Of a stretch of 9,047 nt of DNA, positions 1 to 6,904 are shown in pieces; position 1 is the first letter of the stretch, and every line of letters begins with the position of its first letter. The position numbers and the translations under genes were made by a program. The notes below the pieces were generated by a model. It was not told the DNA's origin. It was given only the letters and a program-made list of their open reading frames with translations, and did no database searches. Origin of the DNA: Gammaproteobacteria bacterium (GTDB lineage: Bacteria > Pseudomonadota > Gammaproteobacteria > SZUA-152); assembly GCA_030599435.1 (NCBI GenBank), contig JAUVNZ010000046.1, positions 1 through 9,047 of the forward strand, written 5' to 3'.

Positions 1-56
1 CCTGCCATAGGGGCAAGAATTAGCTGGTTGGTCAGTTTGTGAGAGCCTATTTGCAT
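1..56 (-). CDS. dusB: tRNA-dihydrouridine synthase B, N-terminal 18 codons (partial, runs off the window)
   Basis: DusB is an FMN-dependent enzyme that reduces specific uridines in the tRNA D-loop to dihydrouridine in the cytosol. Only the start is present: reading the minus strand from the ATG at 56-54 gives MQIGSHKLTNQLILAPMA followed by GG (the beginning of a Gly codon). This matches the strongly conserved DusB opening, in which a short strand leads into the LAPMAG motif that begins the FMN-binding TIM barrel. The ATG is the only possible start because an in-frame TGA lies six codons upstream (74-72) with no other start between. No Shine-Dalgarno sequence precedes it. Position after a DUF3426 gene and prmA matches the usual gammaproteobacterial order, in which dusB is followed by fis; fis would lie outside the window. 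The identification rests on 18 residues plus synteny, but both agree well. Confidence 0.9.
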   Translation of the reverse strand, partial: MQIGSHKLTNQLILAPMA

Positions 57-126
57 AGTTTGTACAGCTTTTCAGATGAATTGTTTTAATAGACCGTTTG
101 GTTTTGTTAAATAAAACGGATCGAGA

Positions 127-154
127 ATTTTACCCTGATCTGGTGACAGGTTAA
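127..154 (-). promoter_or_regulatory. Candidate sigma70-type promoter for dusB
   Basis: On the minus strand a TTAACC (-35-like, 154-149) is followed after 16 bp by TAAAAT (-10-like, 132-127; five of six matches to TATAAT). It sits about 70 bp upstream of the dusB ATG in a 148-bp gap. dusB-fis transcription from a promoter just upstream of dusB is known in enterobacteria, so a promoter is expected here. The match itself is only moderate and could be chance. Confidence 0.3.
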
Positions 155-204
155 AGATGTTTTTGGCGGGGTGCTTCTACTTCTAGTTAGGAGAAGGAGG
201 AGAT

Positions 205-1527
205 TTATGAGCGTGGATCAACTTCGGCACGGAACTCAAAGTTAACAGCAGCTTTGCCTGGGTCAACAAGGTGTAGCTCTACCTGTACCGGGATTTCCGA
301 TGGCATGCCGGCTTTTACATCCGTGCCGCTTCTCAGGTATTCGCGGGGGGTAAAACGTCTCTGCGCCAATCTGGTGCCAGTAATATCAGAGAAAGTGAGT
401 GTGAGCAGCGGATACGGCTGAGCATATGAGGCATTGTTGATGAGTGTGGTGCCCGCGATCAATGCCTTTTTAGAGGAGGGGTGTGAACGGACATCACGGC
501 CAATAATATCGATAAGCCGGGTATCAAATTCAATGTTTATTTCGCAGCCCAGTACATTACAGGCACTGGTTAGTAATGGCCGATATGACGGATTTCTTGC
601 CAGACTGTCACGGGAAAAGTAGACGGCCTGAAGAACAAATACCAGCATTAATACGACGCTGCCTACGGCCCATCGAGTGCTAGGAGGTTTGAGATGTCGA
701 GCCTTGGCAGCTTGTAGCTCGTCTAGTATGACGTCCGGAACGTTTGTGGTATCAATGGATTCAGTCCTGTTTTCAGAACTTAAGGCTTCAGGGCTTGAGT
801 CTTCCGAAATAACGGTCATGTCAGCCGGTTCAGCCTCAACCTCTAATTCTGATAGGGATTCAGCTGCTTCAAGTTCTTCTTCGACGTCCAATTCTGATAG
901 GGGTTCAGCTGCTTCAACTTCTTCTTCAACATCTAATTCTGACTGGAATTCAGCTGCTTGAATCTCATGATTCTCTCTTGTCAGGTAATCAGCTGGTTCA
1001 GCTTCGTTTTCAGTTTCGCTCTCAGTTTCGTTATCTGTCTCGAAACCGATTTCATTTTCTATACTCTCGTTTGTATTAGATTCTGGCTTGCCAGTAATTT
1101 CAGGATGGTTTGGTTCATCCGTTTCCAGTATTTTTTCGATGGTTGCTTCGTTAGCACCGTAGAAAAAACTATTGCCAGGTTTGGTTGAGCCTTCAGTTGA
1201 AGTCTCGGGATTGGCGTACGTAATTGGTTCATCAAATGTTTCGTTTGGAGAATCTTCGAACAGGTCACCAAAAAATTCCTCAAGATTTTTGTCAATGCTG
1301 GTGTTTGCGTCGCCAGCATTAGAGTCTTGTGTGACAGAAACAAATTCTTCGCTGCTGTTAGCTATTTCTTCATCGCGCTTTTCACTTAACGGTTCAATTT
1401 CGCTTAAGTTATCCAGTGCATTGAAAACTGTCAGACAGTGTCCGCAGCGCACGTCGCCATTGGCGGCCTTTAACTGTTCAGCAGTGACCTGAAAAGTGGT
1501 TTCGCAACTGGGGCATTGGGTAAACAT
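205..1527 (-). CDS. Zinc-ribbon and DUF3426 membrane protein with long acidic linker
   Basis: Function unknown; the family combines an N-terminal zinc ribbon with a C-terminal DUF3426 domain and usually lies between prmA and dusB. The 440-residue protein opens with MFTQCPSC and has two CxxC pairs (Cys5/Cys8 and Cys28/Cys31) spaced as in the MJ0042-type zinc finger. A very long acidic, low-complexity linker follows (about residues 40-265), including three 15-residue repeats at 191-235. One transmembrane segment lies at about 286-304 (WAVGSVVLMLVFVLQAVYF), preceded by a basic stretch (KARHLKPPSTR). The C-terminal DUF3426 domain (about 305-440) contains CNVLGC. The inferred topology is a cytosolic zinc ribbon and linker with a periplasmic C-terminal domain. 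The start is secure because the zinc ribbon begins at residue 5. No Shine-Dalgarno sequence is visible. The linker seems longer than in typical relatives, apparently through repeat expansion. Whether zinc is bound is inferred from the cysteines. Confidence 0.85.
   Translation of the reverse strand: MFTQCPSCETTFQVTAEQLKAANGDVRCGHCLTVFNALDNLSEIEPLSEKRDEEIANSSEEFVSVTQDSNAGDANTSIDKNLEEFFGDLFEDSPNETFDEPITYANPETSTEGSTKPGNSFFYGANEATIEKILETDEPNHPEITGKPESNTNESIENEIGFETDNETESETENEAEPADYLTRENHEIQAAEFQSELDVEEEVEAAEPLSELDVEEELEAAESLSELEVEAEPADMTVISEDSSPEALSSENRTESIDTTNVPDVILDELQAAKARHLKPPSTRWAVGSVVLMLVFVLQAVYFSRDSLARNPSYRPLLTSACNVLGCEINIEFDTRLIDIIGRDVRSHPSSKKALIAGTTLINNASYAQPYPLLTLTFSDITGTRLAQRRFTPREYLRSGTDVKAGMPSEIPVQVELHLVDPGKAAVNFEFRAEVDPRS
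823..957 (-). repeat. Three 45-bp tandem repeats coding for 15-residue acidic units
   Basis: Within the DUF3426 gene, codons 191-205, 206-220 and 221-235 encode three related units: AAEFQSELDVEEEVE, AAEPLSELDVEEELE and AAESLSELEVEAEPA. At DNA level the first two units are close copies, sharing for example the plus-strand runs TTCAGCTGCTTCAA and TCTGATAGGG, while the third has diverged. The 45-bp period keeps the frame, so copy number can change without breaking the protein. The units are strongly acidic with spaced Leu/Val and may be helical. Confidence 0.85.
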
Positions 1528-1534
1528 AGTGACT

Positions 1535-1564
1535 GGTAATTAGCGTTAGGTAATTAGTATTAGG
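1535..1564. repeat. Two-copy 14-bp tandem repeat upstream of the DUF3426 gene
   Basis: GGTAATTAGCGTTA (1535-1548) is followed directly by GGTAATTAGTATTA (1549-1562) and a further GG; the two copies differ at two positions. They fill part of the 83-bp gap between the PilZ-like gene and the DUF3426 gene, ending 8 bp before the DUF3426 start codon. They could be a slippage duplication or a paired binding site; the sequence does not distinguish these. Confidence 0.75.
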
Positions 1565-1610
1565 AAATATTGGTCAAATTATTTTTTAAAATTGGCAACT
1601 ATAAATGGCT

Positions 1611-3455
1611 TTACATCTCTTCTTGTTCACGACCCAGAGCATCTATTCTGACCTGCTCTGCCGGTGGTATGGCGATTTCTTTATATTCGAATAGCGAAAA
1701 TGAGCTGGTGGTTTCGACCATCTTCGTCAGGCGCAGGTACTTTAGCTCAGTTTGCAGGTTAAGGACTAATTGAGTGCCAATATCGTAAATGCTGGCAGGT
1801 ACCAGCAAGGTCGCAGTTTTAGCATCTGAGAGCACGCTTCGTACCAGCAGGCTACGAAAATATTCGCCGCCAGCTCCCGCGCCACCAATGGCTCGTATAG
1901 CAATTGGGATGCCACTTTGGGCTAGCGTCATCAAGCCAACATCAAAATTTTTGCCCGGCGTGTCCTGTAACCAGCGGATAGTGCCGATTTTCCAGATTTT
2001 TGTTGCGTTATGATCAAGGTAAGCAATAAGTGATCCTACCTGTAAACGCGACTGGTTTTCAGGCAGACATCTTAATGACATGCCACCGTCGCTTTTGTTT
2101 GTACGTAACCAGGGCCCCATCTGGAAATGTGCCCAGGCGGCTTCGCGTTTGTCACGAATATGGATGTTGCTGTCGTGGGTTGTTTCCCAAACGTCTGTTT
2201 CGACTTCAAAACGTGACAGGCGGGTTTGGTCATGACCATCACTGGTTTTGCTGGCTGATGGATCCAGATCCCAGGGTGTTTCATTTCTTGCCAATAGCGA
2301 CAGGCCTTCATCTTCTTTTCTTTCTTGAGGCCGGTGAATGTAAAGTTCATCACGTTCAGGATTATATTCCTGCTCTCCATTAGTGAAGTGGTGTGCTGCA
2401 TCCAGGCCTATGCACATACTAATCTGGTTTACGCCGTCTTCTTCACGCTCACTTTCTCGTTCGGAACGACCGCACCATATTTTGTTAACCCGGATAAGCA
2501 AGTTTCGTTGCAGGCGTTCAGCAATATTAAGCGTCAAGTCATGAACATTAGCGTTCTGTTTTTCATCGATGTTGCGGCTTATTTCATGGAGTTTCACCTG
2601 TAGCCTGCTGATGTCTACAAAACGGCCATCCACAGGACGGAAGCGGGCATGACCGGTCGCAATGGCTGGTGGACGCTCGTCTGCAAGGTCGATAACGATA
2701 TCGCCGGCTCCTGCAGCTGTGTCTGTTTTTTTAATCAGGCGACAACCTGAGGTCCATTTTTCCAGGTACTCGTAAATGGTATTTACCTGTCCTGGCATTA
2801 AATGATTAGGTTGAGTCAGAGCAAGTAACACAAGACGTAAATAAGCGTATTGAATAGTGGCGAGTGGATTGGGCTCATCTTCGTTGCTGGATAAAACCTG
2901 ATTGTGTACGTTGTTTTGTTCAGCCAGTTTGTAGAGCCGATGCAATTCACCCCATAGGCCTTGAGGCAAGGGTCGGTATAAAGAATAATTTTCCAGCAGT
3001 AATTGCCCCAGATGTTCGATTGCTGAATGCAACACGATTGCAAGTTGCCTGGCATCAAACTCGCTGTCGGAGTTTTCAGCAAGCATGTCGGTAACAATAA
3101 TTTTATACCCGCAGCTCAACTCATCGAGAAACTGCAAGCTCATATTTGCCTGACCCTGAGCTCTTTCAACGAGAGGTAATGGTTTGTAATTATATTTTTC
3201 ACGTAATAATTTCAAAACCTCATCTATGACAGGTTTGAGAAGCGTGAGTGTTTTAAGGCGTGCTTCTGGTGGCATTAAGCGACGATTGTATTTTTGCAAT
3301 AAATTCAGCAGTAATGGTGCTGTTGACTGGAGGTTAGCCGGAGGTTGAGCCTTCAGCCACTCGTGGAGCTCACTGGGCCGGGGCTGCTGTGCATCGAGGT
3401 GTGTCTGCCCCTGTTTCGGCATGCGAAGCTTGAGAGGATTCACGGTTTGGGCCAC
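1611..3455 (-). CDS. PilZ-like domain protein, probable (degenerate) cyclic-di-GMP effector family
   Basis: A 614-residue soluble protein with no signal peptide or membrane segment. It resembles large PilZ-containing proteins of beta- and gammaproteobacteria that I recognise only at family level. The N-terminal half (about 25-240) is helical, with conserved-looking runs such as LLLNLLQKYNRR and FLDELSCGYKIIV. A PilZ-like barrel follows at about 430-520, containing NKSDGG at 453-458, which fits the PilZ [D/N]xSxxG motif, then strands such as VGSLIAYL, IGTIRWL and FDVGLMTL. A further strand-rich segment lies at about 530-600. The arginine motif RxxxR expected shortly before it is not apparent; the nearest is RDKR at 434-437. 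Cyclic-di-GMP binding is therefore uncertain. The start used is GTG at 3455-3453. No in-frame ATG lies between it and the upstream TAA at 3503-3501; GTG 3443 and ATG 3424 (Met12) are alternatives. No Shine-Dalgarno sequence is visible. The gene sits between prmA and the DUF3426 gene, and its role there is unknown. Confidence 0.65.
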   Translation of the reverse strand: MAQTVNPLKLRMPKQGQTHLDAQQPRPSELHEWLKAQPPANLQSTAPLLLNLLQKYNRRLMPPEARLKTLTLLKPVIDEVLKLLREKYNYKPLPLVERAQGQANMSLQFLDELSCGYKIIVTDMLAENSDSEFDARQLAIVLHSAIEHLGQLLLENYSLYRPLPQGLWGELHRLYKLAEQNNVHNQVLSSNEDEPNPLATIQYAYLRLVLLALTQPNHLMPGQVNTIYEYLEKWTSGCRLIKKTDTAAGAGDIVIDLADERPPAIATGHARFRPVDGRFVDISRLQVKLHEISRNIDEKQNANVHDLTLNIAERLQRNLLIRVNKIWCGRSERESEREEDGVNQISMCIGLDAAHHFTNGEQEYNPERDELYIHRPQERKEDEGLSLLARNETPWDLDPSASKTSDGHDQTRLSRFEVETDVWETTHDSNIHIRDKREAAWAHFQMGPWLRTNKSDGGMSLRCLPENQSRLQVGSLIAYLDHNATKIWKIGTIRWLQDTPGKNFDVGLMTLAQSGIPIAIRAIGGAGAGGEYFRSLLVRSVLSDAKTATLLVPASIYDIGTQLVLNLQTELKYLRLTKMVETTSSFSLFEYKEIAIPPAEQVRIDALGREQEEM

Positions 3456-3613
3456 TTTTTCTGATTCATTACCTACATATTCGGCAGATTTGACCGAAAA
3501 TTAAGGGTAAAAACCTGAGAAAAGGCTAATAGCTGATTGTTTTATTAGGGGTTTTTTGCAGCTGGTGCGCATTTGAGCAGTGAATACTAAGTACCATAGT
3601 CAAGCACTCAGAG
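3456..3613. other. Intergenic gap between prmA and the PilZ-like gene
   Basis: These 158 bp contain no gene. A weak inverted repeat, CTAATA...TATTAG at about 3525-3548, has a T-run on the plus-strand side (GGGGTTTTTT), the wrong orientation to terminate prmA. On the minus strand only CCTTTTC follows it. I see no convincing terminator or promoter, although the gap is long enough to hold a separate promoter for the PilZ-like gene. Confidence 0.5.
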
Positions 3614-4519
3614 TCATGGGCGCCGAATGCCGGTCAGTCGCACCCATTCATCCTGTATTGCCGGAGCGTCCATCTCGAACCAGGGCTGGTAGCAGGAGAG
3701 CACTTGTTCGGCCTGATCGCCAAGAATTCCAGACAGCACTATATGACCACTCGGGCTGACGTGCTGGGCGAAACGTTCGGCAAAATCCATCAAGGGCTGG
3801 GCAAGGATGTTGGCCAGTAATAATGGTGTTTTGATGTCTGGCAGTGCTTCAGGAAGTACGGTTTCTATGGATTCGTTGACGCTATTTTTGGCGGCATTGT
3901 CGCGCGTAGCGATGAGTGCCTGTGGGTCGTTATCCACCGCCCAGACGTGTTTGGCGCCTAATAAGGCAGCTGCTACGGCAAGGATGCCGGATCCGCATCC
4001 GTAGTCGATGACTTCATCATAATTATTCATTTGTTGAGAACCATTTTGTGTACTGTGTTCGTCTAACCATTGCAGGCAAAGAGCAGTGGTGGGGTGGGTG
4101 CCGGTGCCAAAGGCTAGCCCCGGATCTAGCAGTATATTGGTCGCTTCAGGTTGTGGTGGTTCGGTCCAGCTGGGGATTATCCATAAACGTTCACCGAAGG
4201 ACATGGGTTTGAAGTCGTCCATCCACTCGCGCTCCCAGTCCTTATCTTCCAGTGGAGAGACGCGCCAGTCAGGCAAAGAGTTTGGTGCAAGCGTTAAGCT
4301 TATTTGTTCCACTACGTGATTTATATTGGTTGTGGCATCGAACAAACCCATCACCCGGGTACGGGACCACAAGGGAGTTTCGCCAACAGGCGGTTCATAA
4401 AGCGGTTGGTCGGCGCTATCTAGAAAAGTAACCGCGCTGGCACCGGCTTCGCTTAGCAGATCGGAAAACTGCTCAGCATCTTCAGGTGTGGTCTCAAAGG
4501 TGAGTTGCAGCCAGGGCAT
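3614..4519 (-). CDS. prmA: Ribosomal protein L11 methyltransferase PrmA
   Basis: PrmA uses S-adenosylmethionine to methylate ribosomal protein L11 at several amino groups in the cytosol. The 301-residue product is close to the usual size (293 in E. coli). The L11-recognition N-terminal domain opens with MPWLQL and contains EDKDWEREWMDDF (91-103). The hallmark LDPGLAFGTGTHPTT lies at 131-145, the SAM-binding IDYGCGSGIL at 171-180, the acidic end of strand beta2 at VDNDP (195-199) and the catalytic-loop motif LLANILAQPL at 234-243. About ten extra polar residues (near 154-168, STQNGSQQMNN) lengthen the linker before the SAM motif compared with E. coli. The start at 4519 matches the conserved MPW opening. 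It follows accC by 44 bp, consistent with cotranscription. No Shine-Dalgarno sequence precedes the ATG. Confidence 0.97.
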   Translation of the reverse strand: MPWLQLTFETTPEDAEQFSDLLSEAGASAVTFLDSADQPLYEPPVGETPLWSRTRVMGLFDATTNINHVVEQISLTLAPNSLPDWRVSPLEDKDWEREWMDDFKPMSFGERLWIIPSWTEPPQPEATNILLDPGLAFGTGTHPTTALCLQWLDEHSTQNGSQQMNNYDEVIDYGCGSGILAVAAALLGAKHVWAVDNDPQALIATRDNAAKNSVNESIETVLPEALPDIKTPLLLANILAQPLMDFAERFAQHVSPSGHIVLSGILGDQAEQVLSCYQPWFEMDAPAIQDEWVRLTGIRRP

Positions 4520-4533
4520 GCGAGTGGGCTGCT

Positions 4534-4575
4534 ACTTAAGTTCCAGGACTTAAGTTCCGGGACTTAGAGTCCGAG
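4534..4575. repeat. Three-unit 14-bp tandem repeat spanning the accC stop codon
   Basis: ACTTAAGTTCCAGG (4534-4547), ACTTAAGTTCCGGG (4548-4561) and the diverged ACTTAGAGTCCGAG (4562-4575, 10 of 14 matches) lie head to tail. The third unit contains the accC stop codon (TAA, 4566-4564) and its last four codons' bases; the other two fill most of the 44-bp accC-prmA gap. The core ACTTAAGT is a perfect palindrome in units one and two. A likely origin is slippage duplication at the 3' end of accC. Confidence 0.8.
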
Positions 4576-5904
4576 TTTCTTTTCCAGGTAATGAATATTG
4601 GTGCCACCCGCAGCAAAGGCTGCATCGTTAAAGATATCCTGTTGCAATGGGATATTAGTTTTGATGCCTTCGATAATGCATTCACCCAGCGCGGTACGCA
4701 TACGAGCCATGGCGATCTCGCGGGTATCACCATGCACAATGAGTTTGCCGATCATGGAATCATAATATGGTGGAACTTTGTATCCATTGTAGATGTGTGA
4801 ATCAACACGAACTCCCAAACCGCCCGGTGCATGGAACTGGGTGATGGTGCCGGGAGATGGCATGAAGTTTTCGGGATCTTCCGCGTTAAGGCGGCACTCA
4901 AAAGCATGGCCGCGAATCTTGATATCTTCTTGTTCGTAACTTAGCGGTAAATTTGCAGCGATGCGGATTTGTTCTTTCACCAAATCTACGCCAGTAATCA
5001 TTTCGGTAACAGGGTGTTCTACCTGGATGCGGGTGTTCATTTCGATAAAATAAAATTCACCATTCTCGAAAAGAAATTCAAATGTGCCAGCTCCCCGATA
5101 TCCAATTTTACGGCAGGCTTCAGCACACTGGCCACCGATTCTGGCGCGTGTTTCTTCGTCTATTCCAGGGGCAGGCGCTTCCTCAGTAACCTTCTGGTGA
5201 CGACGTTGCATGGAGCAATCACGTTCGCCAAGGTGAATAGCGTTACCGTGTTGGTCTGACAATATCTGAATTTCCACATGGCGTGGATTCTCCAGATATT
5301 TTTCCATGTAGACCACATCACTACCAAACGTATTCAGTGCTTCGGTTTTGGTTAAAGCTATGGCGTTAAGTAACACAGCTTCGCTGTGTACCACACGCAT
5401 ACCGCGACCGCCGCCGCCTGCGGCTGCTTTGATAATAATGGGATAACCAATACCTTTGGCTAATTTTGTATTGGTATCGGCGTCGTCTCCCAATGGGCCG
5501 TCGGAACCAGGCACACAGGGTACGCCGGAATCCTTCATTGCTTTAATTGCTGAGACTTTGTCACCCATGAGCCGAATACTTTCCGGCTTTGGACCAATGA
5601 ACGTAAAACCACTTTGCTCAACGCGTTCAGCAAAATCGGCATTTTCTGCCAGGAAGCCGTAACCGGGGTGGATGGCGACGGCATCGGTCACTTCGGCCGC
5701 GCTGATCAGTGCCGGTATGTTCAGGTAACTTTCCAGCGACGAGGCAGGTCCAATGCAAACAGTTTCGTCGGCAAGTTTGACGTGTTTCAGGTCACGGTCA
5801 GCATCAGAGTGTACAGCCACGGTGTGGATGCCCATCTCTTTGCATGTACGCAATATGCGCAGTGCGATTTCTCCGCGATTGGCAATAACAATTTTTTCAA
5901 ACAT
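4564..5904 (-). CDS. accC: Biotin carboxylase subunit of acetyl-CoA carboxylase
   Basis: AccC uses ATP and bicarbonate to carboxylate the biotin on AccB, the first half-reaction of acetyl-CoA carboxylase in fatty-acid synthesis. The 446-residue protein matches the family length (449 in E. coli) and its numbering. The N-terminal biotin-carboxylase domain opens with [19 protein letters not shown]. The ATP-grasp domain has Lys116, Lys159, the glycine-rich loop [10 protein letters not shown] (160-169), His209, and metal ligands Glu276 and Glu288 (FIEMN). The bicarbonate and catalytic site is [11 protein letters not shown] with Arg292, Val295 and Glu296. Arg338, which faces biotin, is in AFECRLN. 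All expected active-site residues are present. The start is fixed by the canonical N-terminus. It follows accB by 57 bp, so the pair is almost certainly cotranscribed. No Shine-Dalgarno sequence is visible before the ATG. Confidence 0.98.
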   Translation of the reverse strand: MFEKIVIANRGEIALRILRTCKEMGIHTVAVHSDADRDLKHVKLADETVCIGPASSLESYLNIPALISAAEVTDAVAIHPGYGFLAENADFAERVEQSGFTFIGPKPESIRLMGDKVSAIKAMKDSGVPCVPGSDGPLGDDADTNTKLAKGIGYPIIIKAAAGGGGRGMRVVHSEAVLLNAIALTKTEALNTFGSDVVYMEKYLENPRHVEIQILSDQHGNAIHLGERDCSMQRRHQKVTEEAPAPGIDEETRARIGGQCAEACRKIGYRGAGTFEFLFENGEFYFIEMNTRIQVEHPVTEMITGVDLVKEQIRIAANLPLSYEQEDIKIRGHAFECRLNAEDPENFMPSPGTITQFHAPGGLGVRVDSHIYNGYKVPPYYDSMIGKLIVHGDTREIAMARMRTALGECIIEGIKTNIPLQQDIFNDAAFAAGGTNIHYLEKKLGL

Positions 5905-5920
5905 AAGGTTGTCTAGTTTT

Positions 5921-5946
5921 TATAATTAAGAGTTTATTTTAAGAGT
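5921..5946. repeat. Imperfect 13-bp tandem repeat in the accB-accC gap
   Basis: TATAATTAAGAGT (5921-5933) and TTATTTTAAGAGT (5934-5946) are adjacent and share the TTAAGAGT-like end (9 of 13 matches). They occupy the AT-rich spacer between accB and accC. AT-rich composition makes chance similarity more likely here than for the two 14-bp repeats. Confidence 0.45.
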
Positions 5947-5961
5947 CTGGTGGTGAGATGT

Positions 5962-6408
5962 TTATTCAATGACAAACAGGGTCTGGCCGTATTCAATGGG
6001 CTCCCCATTTTCCGCCAGAATAGCCTTGATGATGCCCGCCTTATCAGCCTCAATCTGGTTTAGCAATTTCATGGCTTCGATAATGCAAAGCGTGTCGCCG
6101 ACACTGACACTTTGTCCGACTTCTACAAATGGAGCGGAGCCAGGAGAAGCTGAACGGTAAAAACTGCCGACCATGGGGGCAATGACTTTATGTCCACTTA
6201 TTTCTGGTTCGCCATCTGGTGTTTCAGCAACGGTTGCCGGCGCGGCAGGTGCTGCTGCCACCGGAGCGGCTGGAGGTGGGGCGGCATACACTGGCGCCTG
6301 GCCGGTACGGCTAATGCGAACCGATTCTTCACCTTCATGAATTTCCAGTTCTGCTATGTTGGATTCTTCCAGCAGTTCGATGAGTTTTTTGACTTTGCGT
6401 ATATCCAT
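5962..6408 (-). CDS. accB: Biotin carboxyl carrier protein of acetyl-CoA carboxylase
   Basis: AccB carries the covalently bound biotin that AccC carboxylates and the AccA-AccD carboxyltransferase then uses to make malonyl-CoA. The 148-residue protein has the expected three parts. The N-terminal segment is helical ([17 protein letters not shown]). A flexible Ala/Pro-rich linker lies at about 38-62. The biotinyl domain spans about 72-148. The biotinylation motif [12 protein letters not shown] places the acceptor at Lys114; the residue after it is Leu instead of the common Met, a frequent natural variant. The bacterial 'thumb' insertion is visible as [20 protein letters not shown] (81-100), typical of acetyl-CoA carboxylase carriers and absent from most other biotinyl domains. 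BirA would attach the biotin. Gaps are 52 bp to aroQ and 57 bp to accC. In E. coli accBC is autoregulated by AccB; nothing here shows or excludes that. No Shine-Dalgarno sequence is seen. Confidence 0.98.
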   Translation of the reverse strand: MDIRKVKKLIELLEESNIAELEIHEGEESVRISRTGQAPVYAAPPPAAPVAAAPAAPATVAETPDGEPEISGHKVIAPMVGSFYRSASPGSAPFVEVGQSVSVGDTLCIIEAMKLLNQIEADKAGIIKAILAENGEPIEYGQTLFVIE

Positions 6409-6460
6409 AATTTTTGTCGTTTAGTTAATTTCTAGTTATTAAAAAATGAATGAGGTTGGT

Positions 6461-6904
6461 TTAGTTTGCTGCGAGTTTGTTAACTGCTGCTTCCAGTGCG
6501 AGTTCGTAACCCTGTGCACCCAGGCCACTGATAACGCCCACTGCCAGGTCCGAAAAGTAGGATTGCTGGCGAAAGTCTTCACGAGCGAAAATATTCGACA
6601 GATGAATTTCAATAAACGGTATTGCTACACCAGCTAATGCATCACGCAATGCCACGCTGGTGTGAGTGAAGGCTGCCGGATTAATAATAATAAAAGCAAC
6701 GCCATCTGCAGCGGCCTGGTGAATTCGGTCGACCAATTCGTGCTCGGCATTACTCTGGAAACTGCTTAGCTCATGGCCGGCTTTTTTAGCCAGTGATGTC
6801 AGGTTTTTGTTGATCTCAGCCAGCGTGGTATGTCCGTAATGGTCCGGTTCGCGGGTGCCCAGCAAATTGAGGTTGGGACCGTTGACGACAAGAATTTTGG
6901 CCAT
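6461..6904 (-). CDS. aroQ: Type II 3-dehydroquinate dehydratase
   Basis: AroQ dehydrates 3-dehydroquinate to 3-dehydroshikimate, the third step of the shikimate pathway, as a cytosolic dodecamer. The 147-residue length is typical. Motifs run in order: [17 protein letters not shown] (8-24) with the catalytic Tyr23 and lid-loop Arg18; [13 protein letters not shown] (49-61); the substrate-binding [11 protein letters not shown] (73-83) with Asn75 and His81; [11 protein letters not shown] (99-109) with catalytic-base partner His101; and FRQQSY with Arg112. All key residues are present, so the enzyme should be active. Placement directly upstream of accB-accC is a common gammaproteobacterial arrangement and supports the call. 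Only a weak GGA 12-14 bases before the ATG could serve as a ribosome-binding element. It is probably the first gene of the aroQ-accB-accC-prmA unit, given the 277-bp gap before it. Confidence 0.97.
   Translation of the reverse strand: MAKILVVNGPNLNLLGTREPDHYGHTTLAEINKNLTSLAKKAGHELSSFQSNAEHELVDRIHQAAADGVAFIIINPAAFTHTSVALRDALAGVAIPFIEIHLSNIFAREDFRQQSYFSDLAVGVISGLGAQGYELALEAAVNKLAAN

Noticed and set aside
93..120. Inverted repeat CCGTTT...AAACGG as a terminator of the DUF3426 gene
   Set aside because: The stem is 6 bp with a long AT loop, and neither strand has a T-run after it.
677..961. 94-codon plus-strand ORF rich in Ser
   Set aside because: It is the antisense shadow of the acidic 45-bp repeats: Glu/Leu codons read backwards give Ser-rich runs. 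The minus-strand frame has a zinc ribbon and DUF3426 domain.
2030..2383. 117-codon plus-strand ORF within the PilZ-like gene
   Set aside because: Cys/His/Phe-rich composition without a recognisable domain; antisense to a continuous 614-codon frame.
3525..3548. Possible intrinsic terminator after prmA
   Set aside because: The inverted repeat CTAATA/TATTAG is only 6 bp and AT-rich, and the T-run lies on the plus-strand side, the wrong direction for prmA.
5614..5916. 100-codon plus-strand ORF opposite the start of accC
   Set aside because: The region is fully explained by the conserved N-terminal domain of AccC on the minus strand.
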